This document shows positions 16,279 to 24,384 of a stretch of 64,000 bases of DNA, piece after piece (the stretch's first letter is position 1; each line of letters opens with the position of its first letter). This DNA comes from a virus, in the IMG/VR virus record IMGVR_UViG_3300006868_000018, positions 1 to 64,000 of that record; one strand, given 5' to 3'. The position numbers and the translations under genes were made by a program. The notes beneath the pieces are model-generated. The model saw only the letters and a program-made list of their open reading frames with translations. It had not been told where the DNA came from and made no database searches.

Positions 16279-16547
16279 TGACTGTTATTCCGATTGGTAG
16301 TGGTAAGATTGTGACTGAGAAATATCGTAAGTTCCAAATGTTTCGTGAGTTCCGTAACTATTGTCTGTCTTTCTATGGTTACGATGGGATCTACCCCATC
16401 GCTGGATTGACTGTTGACTATCTCGAACAGGCTATTGTCAAGTACATTGACCTGTGTCGGGATCCTCAAAACTTCTTTGAGTGGGGTGACGGTGACAGTC
16501 TTGACCGTGAACGTGTTCGTGATTTAATTCTACAGGAGAGTGTGTAA
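16278..16547 (+). CDS. Hypothetical early-type protein
   Basis: 89 residues starting at ATG 16278, which overlaps the preceding TAA. It contains 'REFRNYCLSFYGYDGIYPIA' and an acidic C-terminal half. No family recognised. Its stop overlaps the next ATG, continuing the coupled chain of small genes. Confidence 0.55.
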   Translation: MTVIPIGSGKIVTEKYRKFQMFREFRNYCLSFYGYDGIYPIAGLTVDYLEQAIVKYIDLCRDPQNFFEWGDGDSLDRERVRDLILQESV

Positions 16548-16753
16548 TGACATATATTGCAAAACCATATCTTGGTCGAGAGAAGGGTCGCAAGGAATTT
16601 GCAACCGCAAAAGAGGCGGTCAAGTACCTTCTCGAAGAAACTGGGTGTGAGGAGTACGGTAACCGTATGACCGCCGAAGATTGGGTGATGATTGAAAAGT
16701 TGGTTCCGCCTGCGGGGGTATACTTCCGCGAGAACAAGGAGTTCGCGGCATGA
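16547..16753 (+). CDS. Hypothetical small protein
   Basis: 68 residues with 'EFATAKEAVKYLLEETGCEE' and a short aromatic C-terminal part. It is linked to both neighbours by 1-4 nt overlaps. No known domain. Confidence 0.5.
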   Translation: MTYIAKPYLGREKGRKEFATAKEAVKYLLEETGCEEYGNRMTAEDWVMIEKLVPPAGVYFRENKEFAA

Positions 16754-16965
16754 GTTTAGTGTACTGCGATTTCATCGCAGACTTCATTAAGAAGACTCTT
16801 CCCTCTGCAAAGATGTATGGGGAAGACTTCACTAGTGATGTGGGTCCAGTCAAGTTGGATCTGAATGTCGATGGGGTTTTCTTGTCCACCAAGAAGACTC
16901 TGGATCTTGTAGATAATAACGGTACTAAGTATCGTATAACCGTTGAGGAAATGCCTGATGAGTAA
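16750..16965 (+). CDS. Hypothetical small protein
   Basis: 71 residues, mixed alpha/beta, with 'GPVKLDLNVDGVFLSTKKTL' followed by 'NNGTKYRITVEEM', likely a small beta-sheet. Overlaps both neighbours by 4-8 nt. No function recognised. Confidence 0.5.
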   Translation: MSLVYCDFIADFIKKTLPSAKMYGEDFTSDVGPVKLDLNVDGVFLSTKKTLDLVDNNGTKYRITVEEMPDE

Positions 16966-17164
16966 GATGGGTCAATTTGTTTTTGAAGTTCAAGAGATCG
17001 TGTGCGATAACTACAACGAACCTTTCTCTGTTGTTGAGGAAAAGATCCGGACTCGTTTCGGGCCTGTAGCGGAATACGCTGTTCAAACCGCTCGTCAAGA
17101 GTACGATCAAATTTTTTCAGATTTTGAAGAATTTGAACAATATCTTGCATCTGGGGAACGGTAA
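16958..17164 (+). CDS. Hypothetical small acidic protein
   Basis: 68 residues from ATG 16958, overlapping the previous stop by 8 nt. Helical and acidic ('YDQIFSDFEEFEQYLASGER'). No family recognised; it is the last of the short genes before the DUF6433-like gene. Confidence 0.5.
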   Translation: MSKMGQFVFEVQEIVCDNYNEPFSVVEEKIRTRFGPVAEYAVQTARQEYDQIFSDFEEFEQYLASGER

Positions 17165-17193
17165 AACCCTATATACTATAACAGGTGAATTAT

Positions 17194-17634
17194 ATGGCAT
17201 ACGTAGGTGAAACCAAACAAGTCTATGAAATTTTCGAGGAAATCGAAAATGCAAAAAACAAAGCAGAGCGGATGACAGTACTCAAGAAGTACTCTGACGT
17301 ACCCGCATTGAAGGATGTCCTTCGAGGAACCTTCGACAAATCTTTGGTCTTCCTTCTTCCCGAAGGCAAACCGCCCTATACTCCAAACATTCCGGAGTCA
17401 GTCCCATCTTCCTTACTCAAAGCCCATAAAAACTTTGGATACTTTGTAAAGGGTGGGCCTGGTACAGAATTACCCGCATTCAGACGGGAGAAGATGTTTA
17501 TCGACATGCTCGAATCAATTCATCCGGCTGATGCAGAAATCGTCTTGAACATGGTTGCGAAAAAACAACCAGTGAAGGGCGTAACCCTTAAACTAGTACA
17601 GGAGGCATTTCCAAACTTAATTCAATCTTCTTAA
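17194..17634 (+). CDS. DUF6433-like conserved phage protein
   Basis: 146 residues from ATG 17194 (AGGTGA upstream). The start 'MAYVGETKQVYEIFEEIENA' and 'SSLLKAHKNFGYFVKGGPGT' are signatures I recognise from a family conserved across marine T4-like phages, in the neighbourhood of phoH. Its role is not known. Confidence 0.65.
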   Translation: MAYVGETKQVYEIFEEIENAKNKAERMTVLKKYSDVPALKDVLRGTFDKSLVFLLPEGKPPYTPNIPESVPSSLLKAHKNFGYFVKGGPGTELPAFRREKMFIDMLESIHPADAEIVLNMVAKKQPVKGVTLKLVQEAFPNLIQSS

Positions 17635-17657
17635 CTCACCAACAAAAAAGGAGTGTT

Positions 17658-17831
17658 ATGACAGCAACTCAGATAGAACGATTAAAAAGAGACAGTCGAG
17701 AACTAGATAATTATATTGCGAGTCTCAATAAAAAGGGAAAAACTCAGAAGGCGCACAAACTGATGGCCAAACGGGAGTTTCTCAATCAGACTATTTTAGA
17801 AGTCGAACCTAAATTCACTCAAGTACAATAA
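17658..17831 (+). CDS. Small basic helical protein
   Basis: 57 residues preceded by a strong AAAAGGAG ribosome binding site. The sequence is a Lys/Arg-rich amphipathic helix ('MTATQIERLKRDSRELDNYI'). No known family; possibly nucleic-acid binding. Confidence 0.55.
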   Translation: MTATQIERLKRDSRELDNYIASLNKKGKTQKAHKLMAKREFLNQTILEVEPKFTQVQ

Positions 17832-17899
17832 GGAAGGTGATCCTATCTCTTCATCGAAAGATGTCGTAGTGAGGTTTGATATTAAGTGTGAAGTAAACC

Positions 17900-18136
17900 A
17901 TGCCAACTTATACGTTTAAAAATTTGGAAACCGGAGAGATTTTGGAGGAGTCTCTCCGAATGTCCGAATACGATCAATTTAAGATCGACAATCCCCATCT
18001 AGAAAGAGTTTACAATTCAGTGCCAGGCCTGATATCTGGACGAATCAGTCCTATGCGTAAGGCGGGTAAGGAATGGGAAAATCATCTAGAGAGGATTAAG
18101 AAAGGTTCTGGAAAAGGAAATACCATCAATACATGA
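17900..18136 (+). CDS. FmdB-like small phage protein
   Basis: 78 residues. 'MPTYTFKNLETGEILEESLR' begins like FmdB-family regulators, but the zinc-ribbon cysteines of that family are missing. T4-like phages commonly carry this short version next to phoH, as here (4-nt overlap). Function unknown. Confidence 0.65.
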   Translation: MPTYTFKNLETGEILEESLRMSEYDQFKIDNPHLERVYNSVPGLISGRISPMRKAGKEWENHLERIKKGSGKGNTINT

Positions 18137-18837
18137 AACCCAAAGTCAATACGCTTCCGCAGAAGTTACGCATTGATGATCTAAGAACCTTCGAACCAAT
18201 CACAGCCTCTCAAGAAAAAGTTTATGCGGCCTGGGATAACGGTGATCATATCGTAATGTCCGGATCTGCCGGCACAGGTAAAACCTTCAGTGCGTTATAT
18301 CTTGGACTAGAAGAAGTTCTGGATAAAGGTAAGATGCCTGACAAGATCATACTTGTTCGATCCATAGTACCTACACGAGAGATCGGTTTTCTGCCAGGCA
18401 CCTTAGAAGAAAAGATCGATGCATACACGGGTCCATACCGTGCACTGTGTTATGAACTCTTCGATGACAAAGAGGCCTATGACAAACTGATCAAAGAGGG
18501 TGTGATTGAGTTCGTCTCAACATCATTCATTCGAGGGTTCACGTTTGACGATGCCGTGATCATAATCGATGAGATGCAGAACTGTACATTTCACGAGTTG
18601 GACTCTATAATTACACGAGTGGGTCACAACTGCCGAATCATCTTTTGTGGGGACTACAGACAGACAGACTTCACCAAAGAAACCGACAAAAAAGGACTGT
18701 TAAAGTTCCTTGATGTTATAGATAATATGACTAAGTTCACTAACGTAGAGTTCACTTGGTCTGACATTGTGAGGTCAGACTTCGTAAGGGATTACATTAT
18801 GACCAAGGAAATGTTGGGATACAACAGAGAGGAATAA
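18133..18837 (+). CDS. phoH: PhoH-like P-loop ATPase
   Basis: 234 residues. Walker A 'GSAGTGKT' (44-51), Walker B 'IIIDEMQN' and the PhoH hallmark 'VRSIVPTREIGFLPGTLEEK' identify the PhoH family, an ATPase/helicase-like group common in marine phages and linked in bacteria to phosphate stress and RNA metabolism. It is coupled by 4 nt to the FmdB-like gene and ends 4 nt before the peptidase gene. Confidence 0.92.
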   Translation: MKPKVNTLPQKLRIDDLRTFEPITASQEKVYAAWDNGDHIVMSGSAGTGKTFSALYLGLEEVLDKGKMPDKIILVRSIVPTREIGFLPGTLEEKIDAYTGPYRALCYELFDDKEAYDKLIKEGVIEFVSTSFIRGFTFDDAVIIIDEMQNCTFHELDSIITRVGHNCRIIFCGDYRQTDFTKETDKKGLLKFLDVIDNMTKFTNVEFTWSDIVRSDFVRDYIMTKEMLGYNREE

Positions 18838-18841
18838 GGAA

Positions 18842-19342
18842 ATGCAACTTAGCGCGAACTTTGTATTGGCGGAATTCACAAAATCAGCCACTGCAACAAA
18901 AAAAGGGATTGACAACACCCCTCAAGACGAACACCTTGAAAACCTAAAATACGTTGTCCAGAATATCTGTCAACCAGTGCGTGAGGCATTTGGTAGACCA
19001 GTACGTATCAACAGTGGATATAGATCCCCCGCACTGAACAAAGCGGTTGGTGGTTCTAAAACATCACAACACTGTAACGGACAAGCCGTTGACTTTGAGA
19101 TCAACGGTGTTGCCAATCTTGCACTCGCAGATTGGATCAGTGAGAATTTGACTTTCGATCAACTCATCCTAGAATTCTATAACCCTGATGAGGGTGAGAA
19201 CTCTGGTTGGGTTCACGCTTCGGTCAGATCGGATGGTCAAAATAGAGGTCAAAAACTTATTGCGTTCAAGGACGGGAGACGTACCCGTTACGAGGTGGTA
19301 GATGATTTTGACCCTGACAATAACTACGACAAGTATCTCTGA
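18842..19342 (+). CDS. M15-family zinc peptidase (endolysin-like)
   Basis: 166 residues. Zinc ligands H77 and D84 in 'SQHCNGQAVDF' and H125 in 'GWVHASV' match the peptidase M15 (D-Ala-D-Ala carboxypeptidase / L-Ala-D-Glu endopeptidase) fold. No signal peptide is visible, as expected for a holin-dependent endolysin. It probably cleaves peptidoglycan crosslinks at lysis; a spanin pair at 35.2 kb would complete the lysis set. Confidence 0.82.
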   Translation: MQLSANFVLAEFTKSATATKKGIDNTPQDEHLENLKYVVQNICQPVREAFGRPVRINSGYRSPALNKAVGGSKTSQHCNGQAVDFEINGVANLALADWISENLTFDQLILEFYNPDEGENSGWVHASVRSDGQNRGQKLIAFKDGRRTRYEVVDDFDPDNNYDKYL

Positions 19343-19359
19343 TATATAAAGGGGTGAAC

Positions 19360-19509
19360 ATGGCGAAGTTCAGTCGGCATGACACTAGAAACAAAAAACG
19401 TAACAGACATAAGAATCTAACCAAGAGTGGATTCGTGGGAAAGATGCATCATGACTTCAGGCGAAAACCCAAATACAAATCTGATATTTCAGTATCTAGT
19501 TATAAATGA
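19360..19509 (+). CDS. Small highly basic protein
   Basis: 49 residues with AGGGGTGA upstream of ATG 19360; over 40% Lys/Arg/His ('MAKFSRHDTRNKKRNRHKNL'). Probably nucleic-acid binding. Its last 59 nt overlap the following glycosyltransferase in another frame. Confidence 0.5.
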   Translation: MAKFSRHDTRNKKRNRHKNLTKSGFVGKMHHDFRRKPKYKSDISVSSYK

Positions 19510-20308
19510 TGACCTAGACGAAAAACGGGGAGATATCCAAGGTAGATCACGATCACAACTGTATCGTGAGATGGCAGATATCTCCCGCGAGTCATTTGAG
19601 ATTTACGCCAAAACTGTTGGCGCTGATTACCTTTACTCTGATGAAGCGGTGTTCACCAAAGAAGAATATGTACGGGACACTACCGTGTGTCTGTTCGAGT
19701 GTCTTCGAGTAATCTACGATGAGTCGTTCGACAAGTATGACAAGGTTCTCTTTGTCGATACTGACATTGTAGCGAACACCGAACGAAACATCTTCGAAGA
19801 GGCTGATGGTGAAGTCTCTGGTGTACTAGAGTCTGATATTCGAACTGCTAACGGTGGTGGATATAATGCATGGGACCACAAGGAATCTACTCTTCGAGAT
19901 TACGTAGAGAAGTATGAGTGGCATGACGTACCCATAGTACCCGCCTTCGGAGTAATCCCTTCCAAACTAACAATCATGAATACCGGAGTAGTTGTCTGGA
20001 CACGCGAGGCGCGTATACGTGCGCGAGAGGTCTTTGACGATTGGAAGTGGTGGTTCTTTGAGGGTCCGGTTAAACACATGTCAATCATGAATGATCAACC
20101 TTATATCTCAGGCCAACTGGTGAAACACGATTTCGATATCGGTTGTATGGATCAGTTCTGGAACGACACACCAACACACTACTCCGATCCTTGGGGTGAG
20201 GAAGCCATGTCTGCTGGGTTTCTTCACTACACTGGTGGCGAGAATAAGATCGTCATGGTGGACGGTTACAGGGAAAAAAAGTTTCCTATTTTTGAAAAAA
20301 GTTCTTGA
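19451..20308 (+). CDS. GT-A-fold glycosyltransferase (GT8-like)
   Basis: 285 residues. A DxD metal/nucleotide-sugar motif 'VLFVDTDIVA' (D103, D105) follows a Rossmann-like N-terminal half; later 'LTIMNTGVVVW' matches the GT8-type pattern in which the enzyme reports a bound sugar. Donor and acceptor unknown. ATG 19451 is inside the preceding small gene. The 3' end doubles as promoter copy 3: the TGA stop lies within its TTGACA box. Confidence 0.75.
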   Translation: MTSGENPNTNLIFQYLVINDDLDEKRGDIQGRSRSQLYREMADISRESFEIYAKTVGADYLYSDEAVFTKEEYVRDTTVCLFECLRVIYDESFDKYDKVLFVDTDIVANTERNIFEEADGEVSGVLESDIRTANGGGYNAWDHKESTLRDYVEKYEWHDVPIVPAFGVIPSKLTIMNTGVVVWTREARIRAREVFDDWKWWFFEGPVKHMSIMNDQPYISGQLVKHDFDIGCMDQFWNDTPTHYSDPWGEEAMSAGFLHYTGGENKIVMVDGYREKKFPIFEKSS

Positions 20309-20333
20309 CATTTCTTGCCTGATCAGTTATAGT
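20288..20333 (+). promoter_or_regulatory. Repeated early-type promoter, copy 3
   Basis: T5-G-A6 block, TTGACA (20305-20310), spacer TTTCTTGCC, and TATAGT (20328-20333) at 17-nt spacing, 23 nt before ATG 20356. It lies partly in the glycosyltransferase coding end. It could drive the whole carbamoyltransferase-containing operon. Confidence 0.8.
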
Positions 20334-20355
20334 GTAACTGAATTAAGGAACTGTT

Positions 20356-20937
20356 ATGAAAACAGATTATGAAAAAGTGATTCTGACTGATGTTGATGGA
20401 GTACTCCTTAACTGGGGTTACGCCTTCGATATCTGGATGAATCAACATGGTTATGAAATGAAAAATCGGGATGTCTATGACATCGCTCAGTGTTACGGTA
20501 TCTCTAAAACTAAGGGTAAGGAACTGGTAAAACACTTCAATGAGAGTGCGGCGATTGGTTTCATTCCCCCTCTCAGGGACGCAATCCACTACGTGAGAAA
20601 GTTACACGAAGAACACGGATATGTGTTTCACGCAATTACCAGTCTGAGTCTTGATCCCCACGCTGCAAAGTTGCGGGAGATGAATCTCGCAAAGTTGTTT
20701 GGTGAGACTGCGTTTGAAAAGGTTGTCTGCCTCGATACTGGTGCGGACAAAGACGAAGAACTTGTGAAGTACAAGGATACTGGTTTCGTCTGGATTGAAG
20801 ACAAAATCGAGAATGCCCATGTAGGAGATAAATTCGGTCTAGATAGTATCGTCATGGAACATGGTTACAATATGAACGACTACACGTTTCCTCTGATGAA
20901 AAACTGGAAAGAGGTATATGAATACCTAGAGGGTTGA
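20356..20937 (+). CDS. HAD-superfamily phosphatase-like protein
   Basis: 193 residues. HAD motif I 'LTDVDGVLLNW' (D12, D14) and motif IV 'WIEDKIENA' are visible. The family includes 5'-nucleotidases and sugar phosphatases. Standing at the head of the glycan island, it could dephosphorylate a sugar or nucleotide, but the substrate is not determined. Ends 1 nt before the carbamoyltransferase ATG. Confidence 0.75.
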   Translation: MKTDYEKVILTDVDGVLLNWGYAFDIWMNQHGYEMKNRDVYDIAQCYGISKTKGKELVKHFNESAAIGFIPPLRDAIHYVRKLHEEHGYVFHAITSLSLDPHAAKLREMNLAKLFGETAFEKVVCLDTGADKDEELVKYKDTGFVWIEDKIENAHVGDKFGLDSIVMEHGYNMNDYTFPLMKNWKEVYEYLEG

Positions 20938-22434
20938 ATGAGATACATAGGATTCTCTGAGTTCTATCATGATGCGGGAGTCAGTGTCATCGAAGAAGAT
21001 GGCACTGTCTCCTATGCAACACATGCAGAACGATGGTCTAAGAAAAAGAATGATGCGATAATCCCACCTGAGTTGTGGGATTTTGTAGGCCAAGAAAAAG
21101 GTGATGTGGTCACCTTTTATGAGGACCACCACATCAAGTATAACGTTCGTGGTGGTTTGGCGGTAGAACCTAAGTTAGACAATTACAAAAAAGAACTCCA
21201 TTACCACCACAAGATCCCTGTGTATGAGTCTCTTGTGTATGACAAGAAAGAACTACATCACACATCCCATTGTGCGGGTGCATTCTATACACGCCCTTGG
21301 CAGTCAATAGAAGATACCGTAATGGTGTCGATTGATGGTGCTGGAGAAGTCCAGACTGGGGTCATCCTAGATCACAACTTCAATCTAATCAAAGAGTGGC
21401 ACTACCCTAAGTCCGTTGGGTTAATCTATGCAATGGTCACTGAGTTTCTTGGTCTGAGACCTCTAGAGGACGAATACGTGGTCATGGGATTATCATCCTA
21501 TGGTGAACCCGTATTCGCCGACTGGTTGTACGAACAATATCACAAGTTCTCTGATATCGCAAAGGAGATAGAAGAGGGTACTCTCATTGGGGTCAGTCAT
21601 TCGGATAGAGAGAAACGAAGAAAGGTTTTCCGTAAGGAACTAAAATGGAAGTGTTACAACAACAAGGACCAAGACTCCGCTGCATCTGTACAGGAGTTTG
21701 CGGAACGTGCAATCCTTGAGATCATGCGTGAGGCGCGTAAACACGGATCTAAGTTAGTCTACTCTGGTGGATGTGCACAGAACGTTGTTACGAACTCTAA
21801 GATCGCAGAATTGTTTGATGAGGTTCACATTGCAATCGCTCCCGCAGACTCAGGGTCTTCTCTGGGGTGCGCCGCAAAAACGTGGGCGGATGAGACCGGA
21901 GGAACTCATCTTCGTTGGAACCCTTACTTAGGAACCAACATTGACCGTGAGATTAACCCGTCCGATGTTGTTGACCACTTATTGTCAGAACAATACTGTG
22001 GTATCGCAAACGGTAGATCAGAGTTTGGTCCACGTGCACTGGGTAACAGATCCTTGATTGCAGACGTTCGGTTTGATGTCAAGGATACGGTCAACGCAAT
22101 CAAACGGAGACAGAAGTATCGTCCATTTGCTCCTGCGATTCTCGAAGAGTATGCGGACCAATATTTCTCTGGTCCGATGAATGAGTACATGCAATTTACC
22201 AGTAAGGCATTACATGACTACAAGTCGGTGACCCATGTAGATGGAACCGCAAGGGTACAGGTTGTCCGTAAGGATTGTCAATCTATATTCCGTAAAATTA
22301 TTGAAGAGTACTATGAACGCACTGGTGTCCCTATGCTCTTGAATACTAGTCTTAACGTTAGGGGTAGACCTATGGTCGATGATCTTCGAGACGCTAAGAT
22401 TTGGGAAAGTACATATAACGTAAGGGTATTTTAA
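20938..22434 (+). CDS. NodU/CmcH-family carbamoyltransferase
   Basis: 498 residues, full length for the family. Motifs include 'YHDAGVSVIEEDG', 'HHTSHCAGAFYTRP', 'YSGGCAQNVVTNSKI' and 'GRSEFGPRALGNRSLIADVR'. These enzymes use carbamoyl phosphate and ATP to O-carbamoylate sugars or small molecules via carbamoyl-AMP. Homologues are common in marine T4-like phages. Context with glycosyltransferases and cupins suggests sugar modification, of host surface glycan or of phage components. Confidence 0.88.
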   Translation: MRYIGFSEFYHDAGVSVIEEDGTVSYATHAERWSKKKNDAIIPPELWDFVGQEKGDVVTFYEDHHIKYNVRGGLAVEPKLDNYKKELHYHHKIPVYESLVYDKKELHHTSHCAGAFYTRPWQSIEDTVMVSIDGAGEVQTGVILDHNFNLIKEWHYPKSVGLIYAMVTEFLGLRPLEDEYVVMGLSSYGEPVFADWLYEQYHKFSDIAKEIEEGTLIGVSHSDREKRRKVFRKELKWKCYNNKDQDSAASVQEFAERAILEIMREARKHGSKLVYSGGCAQNVVTNSKIAELFDEVHIAIAPADSGSSLGCAAKTWADETGGTHLRWNPYLGTNIDREINPSDVVDHLLSEQYCGIANGRSEFGPRALGNRSLIADVRFDVKDTVNAIKRRQKYRPFAPAILEEYADQYFSGPMNEYMQFTSKALHDYKSVTHVDGTARVQVVRKDCQSIFRKIIEEYYERTGVPMLLNTSLNVRGRPMVDDLRDAKIWESTYNVRVF

Positions 22435-22435
22435 T

Positions 22436-22783
22436 ATGAAGGCAGGTAAAGTTTGGGGTCAGACGGAACTGATCGAAGCGAACGGTGTACTAGAGTTTCA
22501 TCGTATCGAAATGAAGAAGGGTGGTGTGTGTTCCAAACACAAACACAAGTATAAGTGGAACGGGTTCTTCTGTGAGTCCGGAGAACTACTCATTCGAGTG
22601 TGGAAGAACGCATATGATCTTGTTGATGAAACAATTCTCAAGCCCGGACAGTATACCAAGGTTGCGCCAGGCGAGTTTCACCAGTTCGAATGTTTGAAGG
22701 ATGGTGTCGCCTATGAATTGTACTGGGCGGAGTTCAACCATGATGATATTGAAAGAGAGTCCGTAGGGTTCCAACAGGTATAA
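22436..22783 (+). CDS. Cupin-domain protein
   Basis: 115 residues. 'CSKHKHKYKWNGFFCESGEL' and 'VAPGEFHQFE' give the two conserved cupin motifs with metal-binding His. Resembles small sugar-phosphate isomerase/epimerase-like cupins. It begins 1 nt after the carbamoyltransferase stop. Confidence 0.75.
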   Translation: MKAGKVWGQTELIEANGVLEFHRIEMKKGGVCSKHKHKYKWNGFFCESGELLIRVWKNAYDLVDETILKPGQYTKVAPGEFHQFECLKDGVAYELYWAEFNHDDIERESVGFQQV

Positions 22784-22789
22784 AATATT

Positions 22790-23113
22790 ATGAAATTCAA
22801 AAGTTCAAGTATTGAAGGAACGGTTGTAAAAAATGATGATCGTTACATTGTAAAGGATAACACAACACTAAAAAATCTTGTTGTTAGTTCAACAAGATTA
22901 AATCCACGCAAAAGCACAAGTGGACACAAGCACGAAGGACAGGAAGAAGTTTACATGTTTCTTGAAGGCAGTGGCACTATGGAACTGGATGATGTAACTC
23001 ATAATGTTGAAGCAGGCGACACTGTGTTAATTGAGGACGGTGTGTTTCATCGTGTTCATGCAGGCAATGAAGAATTGTATTTTGTATGCGTGTTTGATGG
23101 AAGTAGAAAGTAA
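22790..23113 (+). CDS. Cupin-2 domain protein with atypical composition
   Basis: 107 residues. 'SGHKHEGQEEVYMFLEGSGT' (cupin motif 1) and 'DTVLIEDGVFHRVHAG' (motif 2) are textbook. Codon use differs from neighbours: more A-ending and GGC/GCA codons and longer A runs, suggesting a separate, possibly recent, origin. Function probably sugar or small-molecule binding; not a duplicate of the adjacent cupin at sequence level. Confidence 0.78.
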   Translation: MKFKSSSIEGTVVKNDDRYIVKDNTTLKNLVVSSTRLNPRKSTSGHKHEGQEEVYMFLEGSGTMELDDVTHNVEAGDTVLIEDGVFHRVHAGNEELYFVCVFDGSRK

Positions 23114-23125
23114 CGAGACAAACGG

Positions 23126-23133
23126 TATAAATA
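23126..23133 (+). promoter_or_regulatory. T4 late-type promoter TATAAATA
   Basis: Exact TATAAATA 31 nt before ATG 23164, in a 50-nt intergenic gap following the cupin gene. Good position for a late transcript of the EF-hand membrane protein. Confidence 0.65.
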
Positions 23134-23163
23134 CTTCCGACAATAACAATAAGAGAGGTAACC

Positions 23164-23502
23164 ATGTCGGAAGAAAAACAAACCTTAACTGTCGATAAGG
23201 ACAGTGATCTCAGTACAGCAGATTTGAATGGTGATGGTCACATCTCTAATGAAGAGTTGTCGATGCACCTTGAGTTCAAGAGAAGAGAACTCGAAGACAA
23301 AGACGCACAGAGAGACGCCATTCGTAAGATGGCTTGGTTCTCCCTGTTCGGACTTTTAGTCTATCCGTTAGGTATTGTAATCACTGCGGTTCTGGGTCTA
23401 GAAAAGGCTGCCGAACTTATTGCAGATATTGCACCTACCTACTTTGCATCGATTGCGGTTCTGGTGGCAGCGTTCTTCGGAGCAGACGCCTACAAGAAAT
23501 AG
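23164..23502 (+). CDS. EF-hand-like loop membrane protein
   Basis: 112 residues: a calcium-loop-like 'DLNGDGHISNEELS' near residue 20-33, a charged helix, and two membrane helices 'FSLFGLLVYPLGIVITAVLG' and 'FASIAVLVAAFFGADAY'. The pattern is common in marine phages. A holin or calcium-sensing lysis-timing role is conceivable but unproven. AGAGAGG precedes the start and a late promoter lies upstream. Confidence 0.65.
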   Translation: MSEEKQTLTVDKDSDLSTADLNGDGHISNEELSMHLEFKRRELEDKDAQRDAIRKMAWFSLFGLLVYPLGIVITAVLGLEKAAELIADIAPTYFASIAVLVAAFFGADAYKK

Positions 23503-23517
23503 ATAAGTACCTTTATT

Positions 23518-24384
23518 ATGAGAAAAGTTTCGTGGAGAGGTACGCCAGGCGTTGGAGATTTTATGTGGGCACTTAACTGTGCACACAACTACTCCTATGA
23601 ATTCAAAGAAACAGTAGACCTCACCTTCCATTGGGAACACGGTGAGGACTACCTTCATCACTTCGAAGATCCCGAAACCATAATCGAAAGACTCGAATAC
23701 ATTCACAACTTCTATCACCGGAAAGAGGATGTGGTGGTAAACCACGTCTTCAACTCAACAGATCCCATGTACTCCTCTTGGAAATTTTCTGATGATGTGA
23801 TCCAGAAAGATGGTGAACACAAACCAACCATAGTCGCCAAGGGGACAGAGAAAAAACGGTTCTGGTTCGAAGACGGTTGGTTTAATGACGAGAAGGGGAG
23901 GACACTACCCTACAACGACTGGGCGTTCAGACAAGACAGTTTTCTCCCAAAAGACGATAACAAGATAGTTGTCTGGACTCCTATCCTAAATGCAGAAACA
24001 CCAAGAACTTGGAAAAGACTCTTGCCAAACCGTGAATGGTATGGTATAATAAATCTACTTCGCCGCTCAGGGTTCAATGTAGTAGAGTTGTCTTATCGTA
24101 CTCCGGTAAGAGAGGCGATGTACCATATCTCTAACTGTAGACTAGTGTTCTGTTATGATGGTATGTGGCATTACATTGCAAGGAACTTCTTTAAACCCAT
24201 GATTGTGATGAGTGATCAGGGTGTGACTACATACCACACCCCTCAGGCTCAGAAGTTATCTCCGAATAAGGACGATAAGAGAAAGAATATATACGAGATG
24301 AAAAAGAACATGAACGAGTTTCTGGGTCTTCCGAAGAAGAGGGCCGTTGAATTTCAGAAAGCGATGCAGTGGATCTATGACTGA
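23518..24384 (+). CDS. GT-B-like glycosyltransferase (heptosyltransferase-like)
   Basis: 288 residues. N-terminal 'WRGTPGVGDFMWALNCAHNY' and C-terminal 'SNCRLVFCYDGMWHYIARNF' resemble the nucleotide-sugar site of LPS heptosyltransferases (GT9-like). It would transfer a sugar onto a glycan acceptor. It overlaps the radical SAM gene by 8 nt. Confidence 0.6.
   Translation: MRKVSWRGTPGVGDFMWALNCAHNYSYEFKETVDLTFHWEHGEDYLHHFEDPETIIERLEYIHNFYHRKEDVVVNHVFNSTDPMYSSWKFSDDVIQKDGEHKPTIVAKGTEKKRFWFEDGWFNDEKGRTLPYNDWAFRQDSFLPKDDNKIVVWTPILNAETPRTWKRLLPNREWYGIINLLRRSGFNVVELSYRTPVREAMYHISNCRLVFCYDGMWHYIARNFFKPMIVMSDQGVTTYHTPQAQKLSPNKDDKRKNIYEMKKNMNEFLGLPKKRAVEFQKAMQWIYD

Noticed and set aside
17145-17177. 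Weak promoter-like TTGCAT...TATATA before the DUF6433-like gene
   Set aside because: Poor -35, no conserved spacer or leader; not separable from chance.
17832-17899. Possible small RNA or micro-ORF in the gap before the FmdB-like gene
   Set aside because: Only very short reading frames and no stable hairpin or promoter; 68 nt of leader is enough explanation.
18133-18837. PhoH as evidence for a phosphate-regulated operon
   Set aside because: No Pho-box-like repeats are visible upstream, and phoH is widespread in marine phages regardless of regulation.
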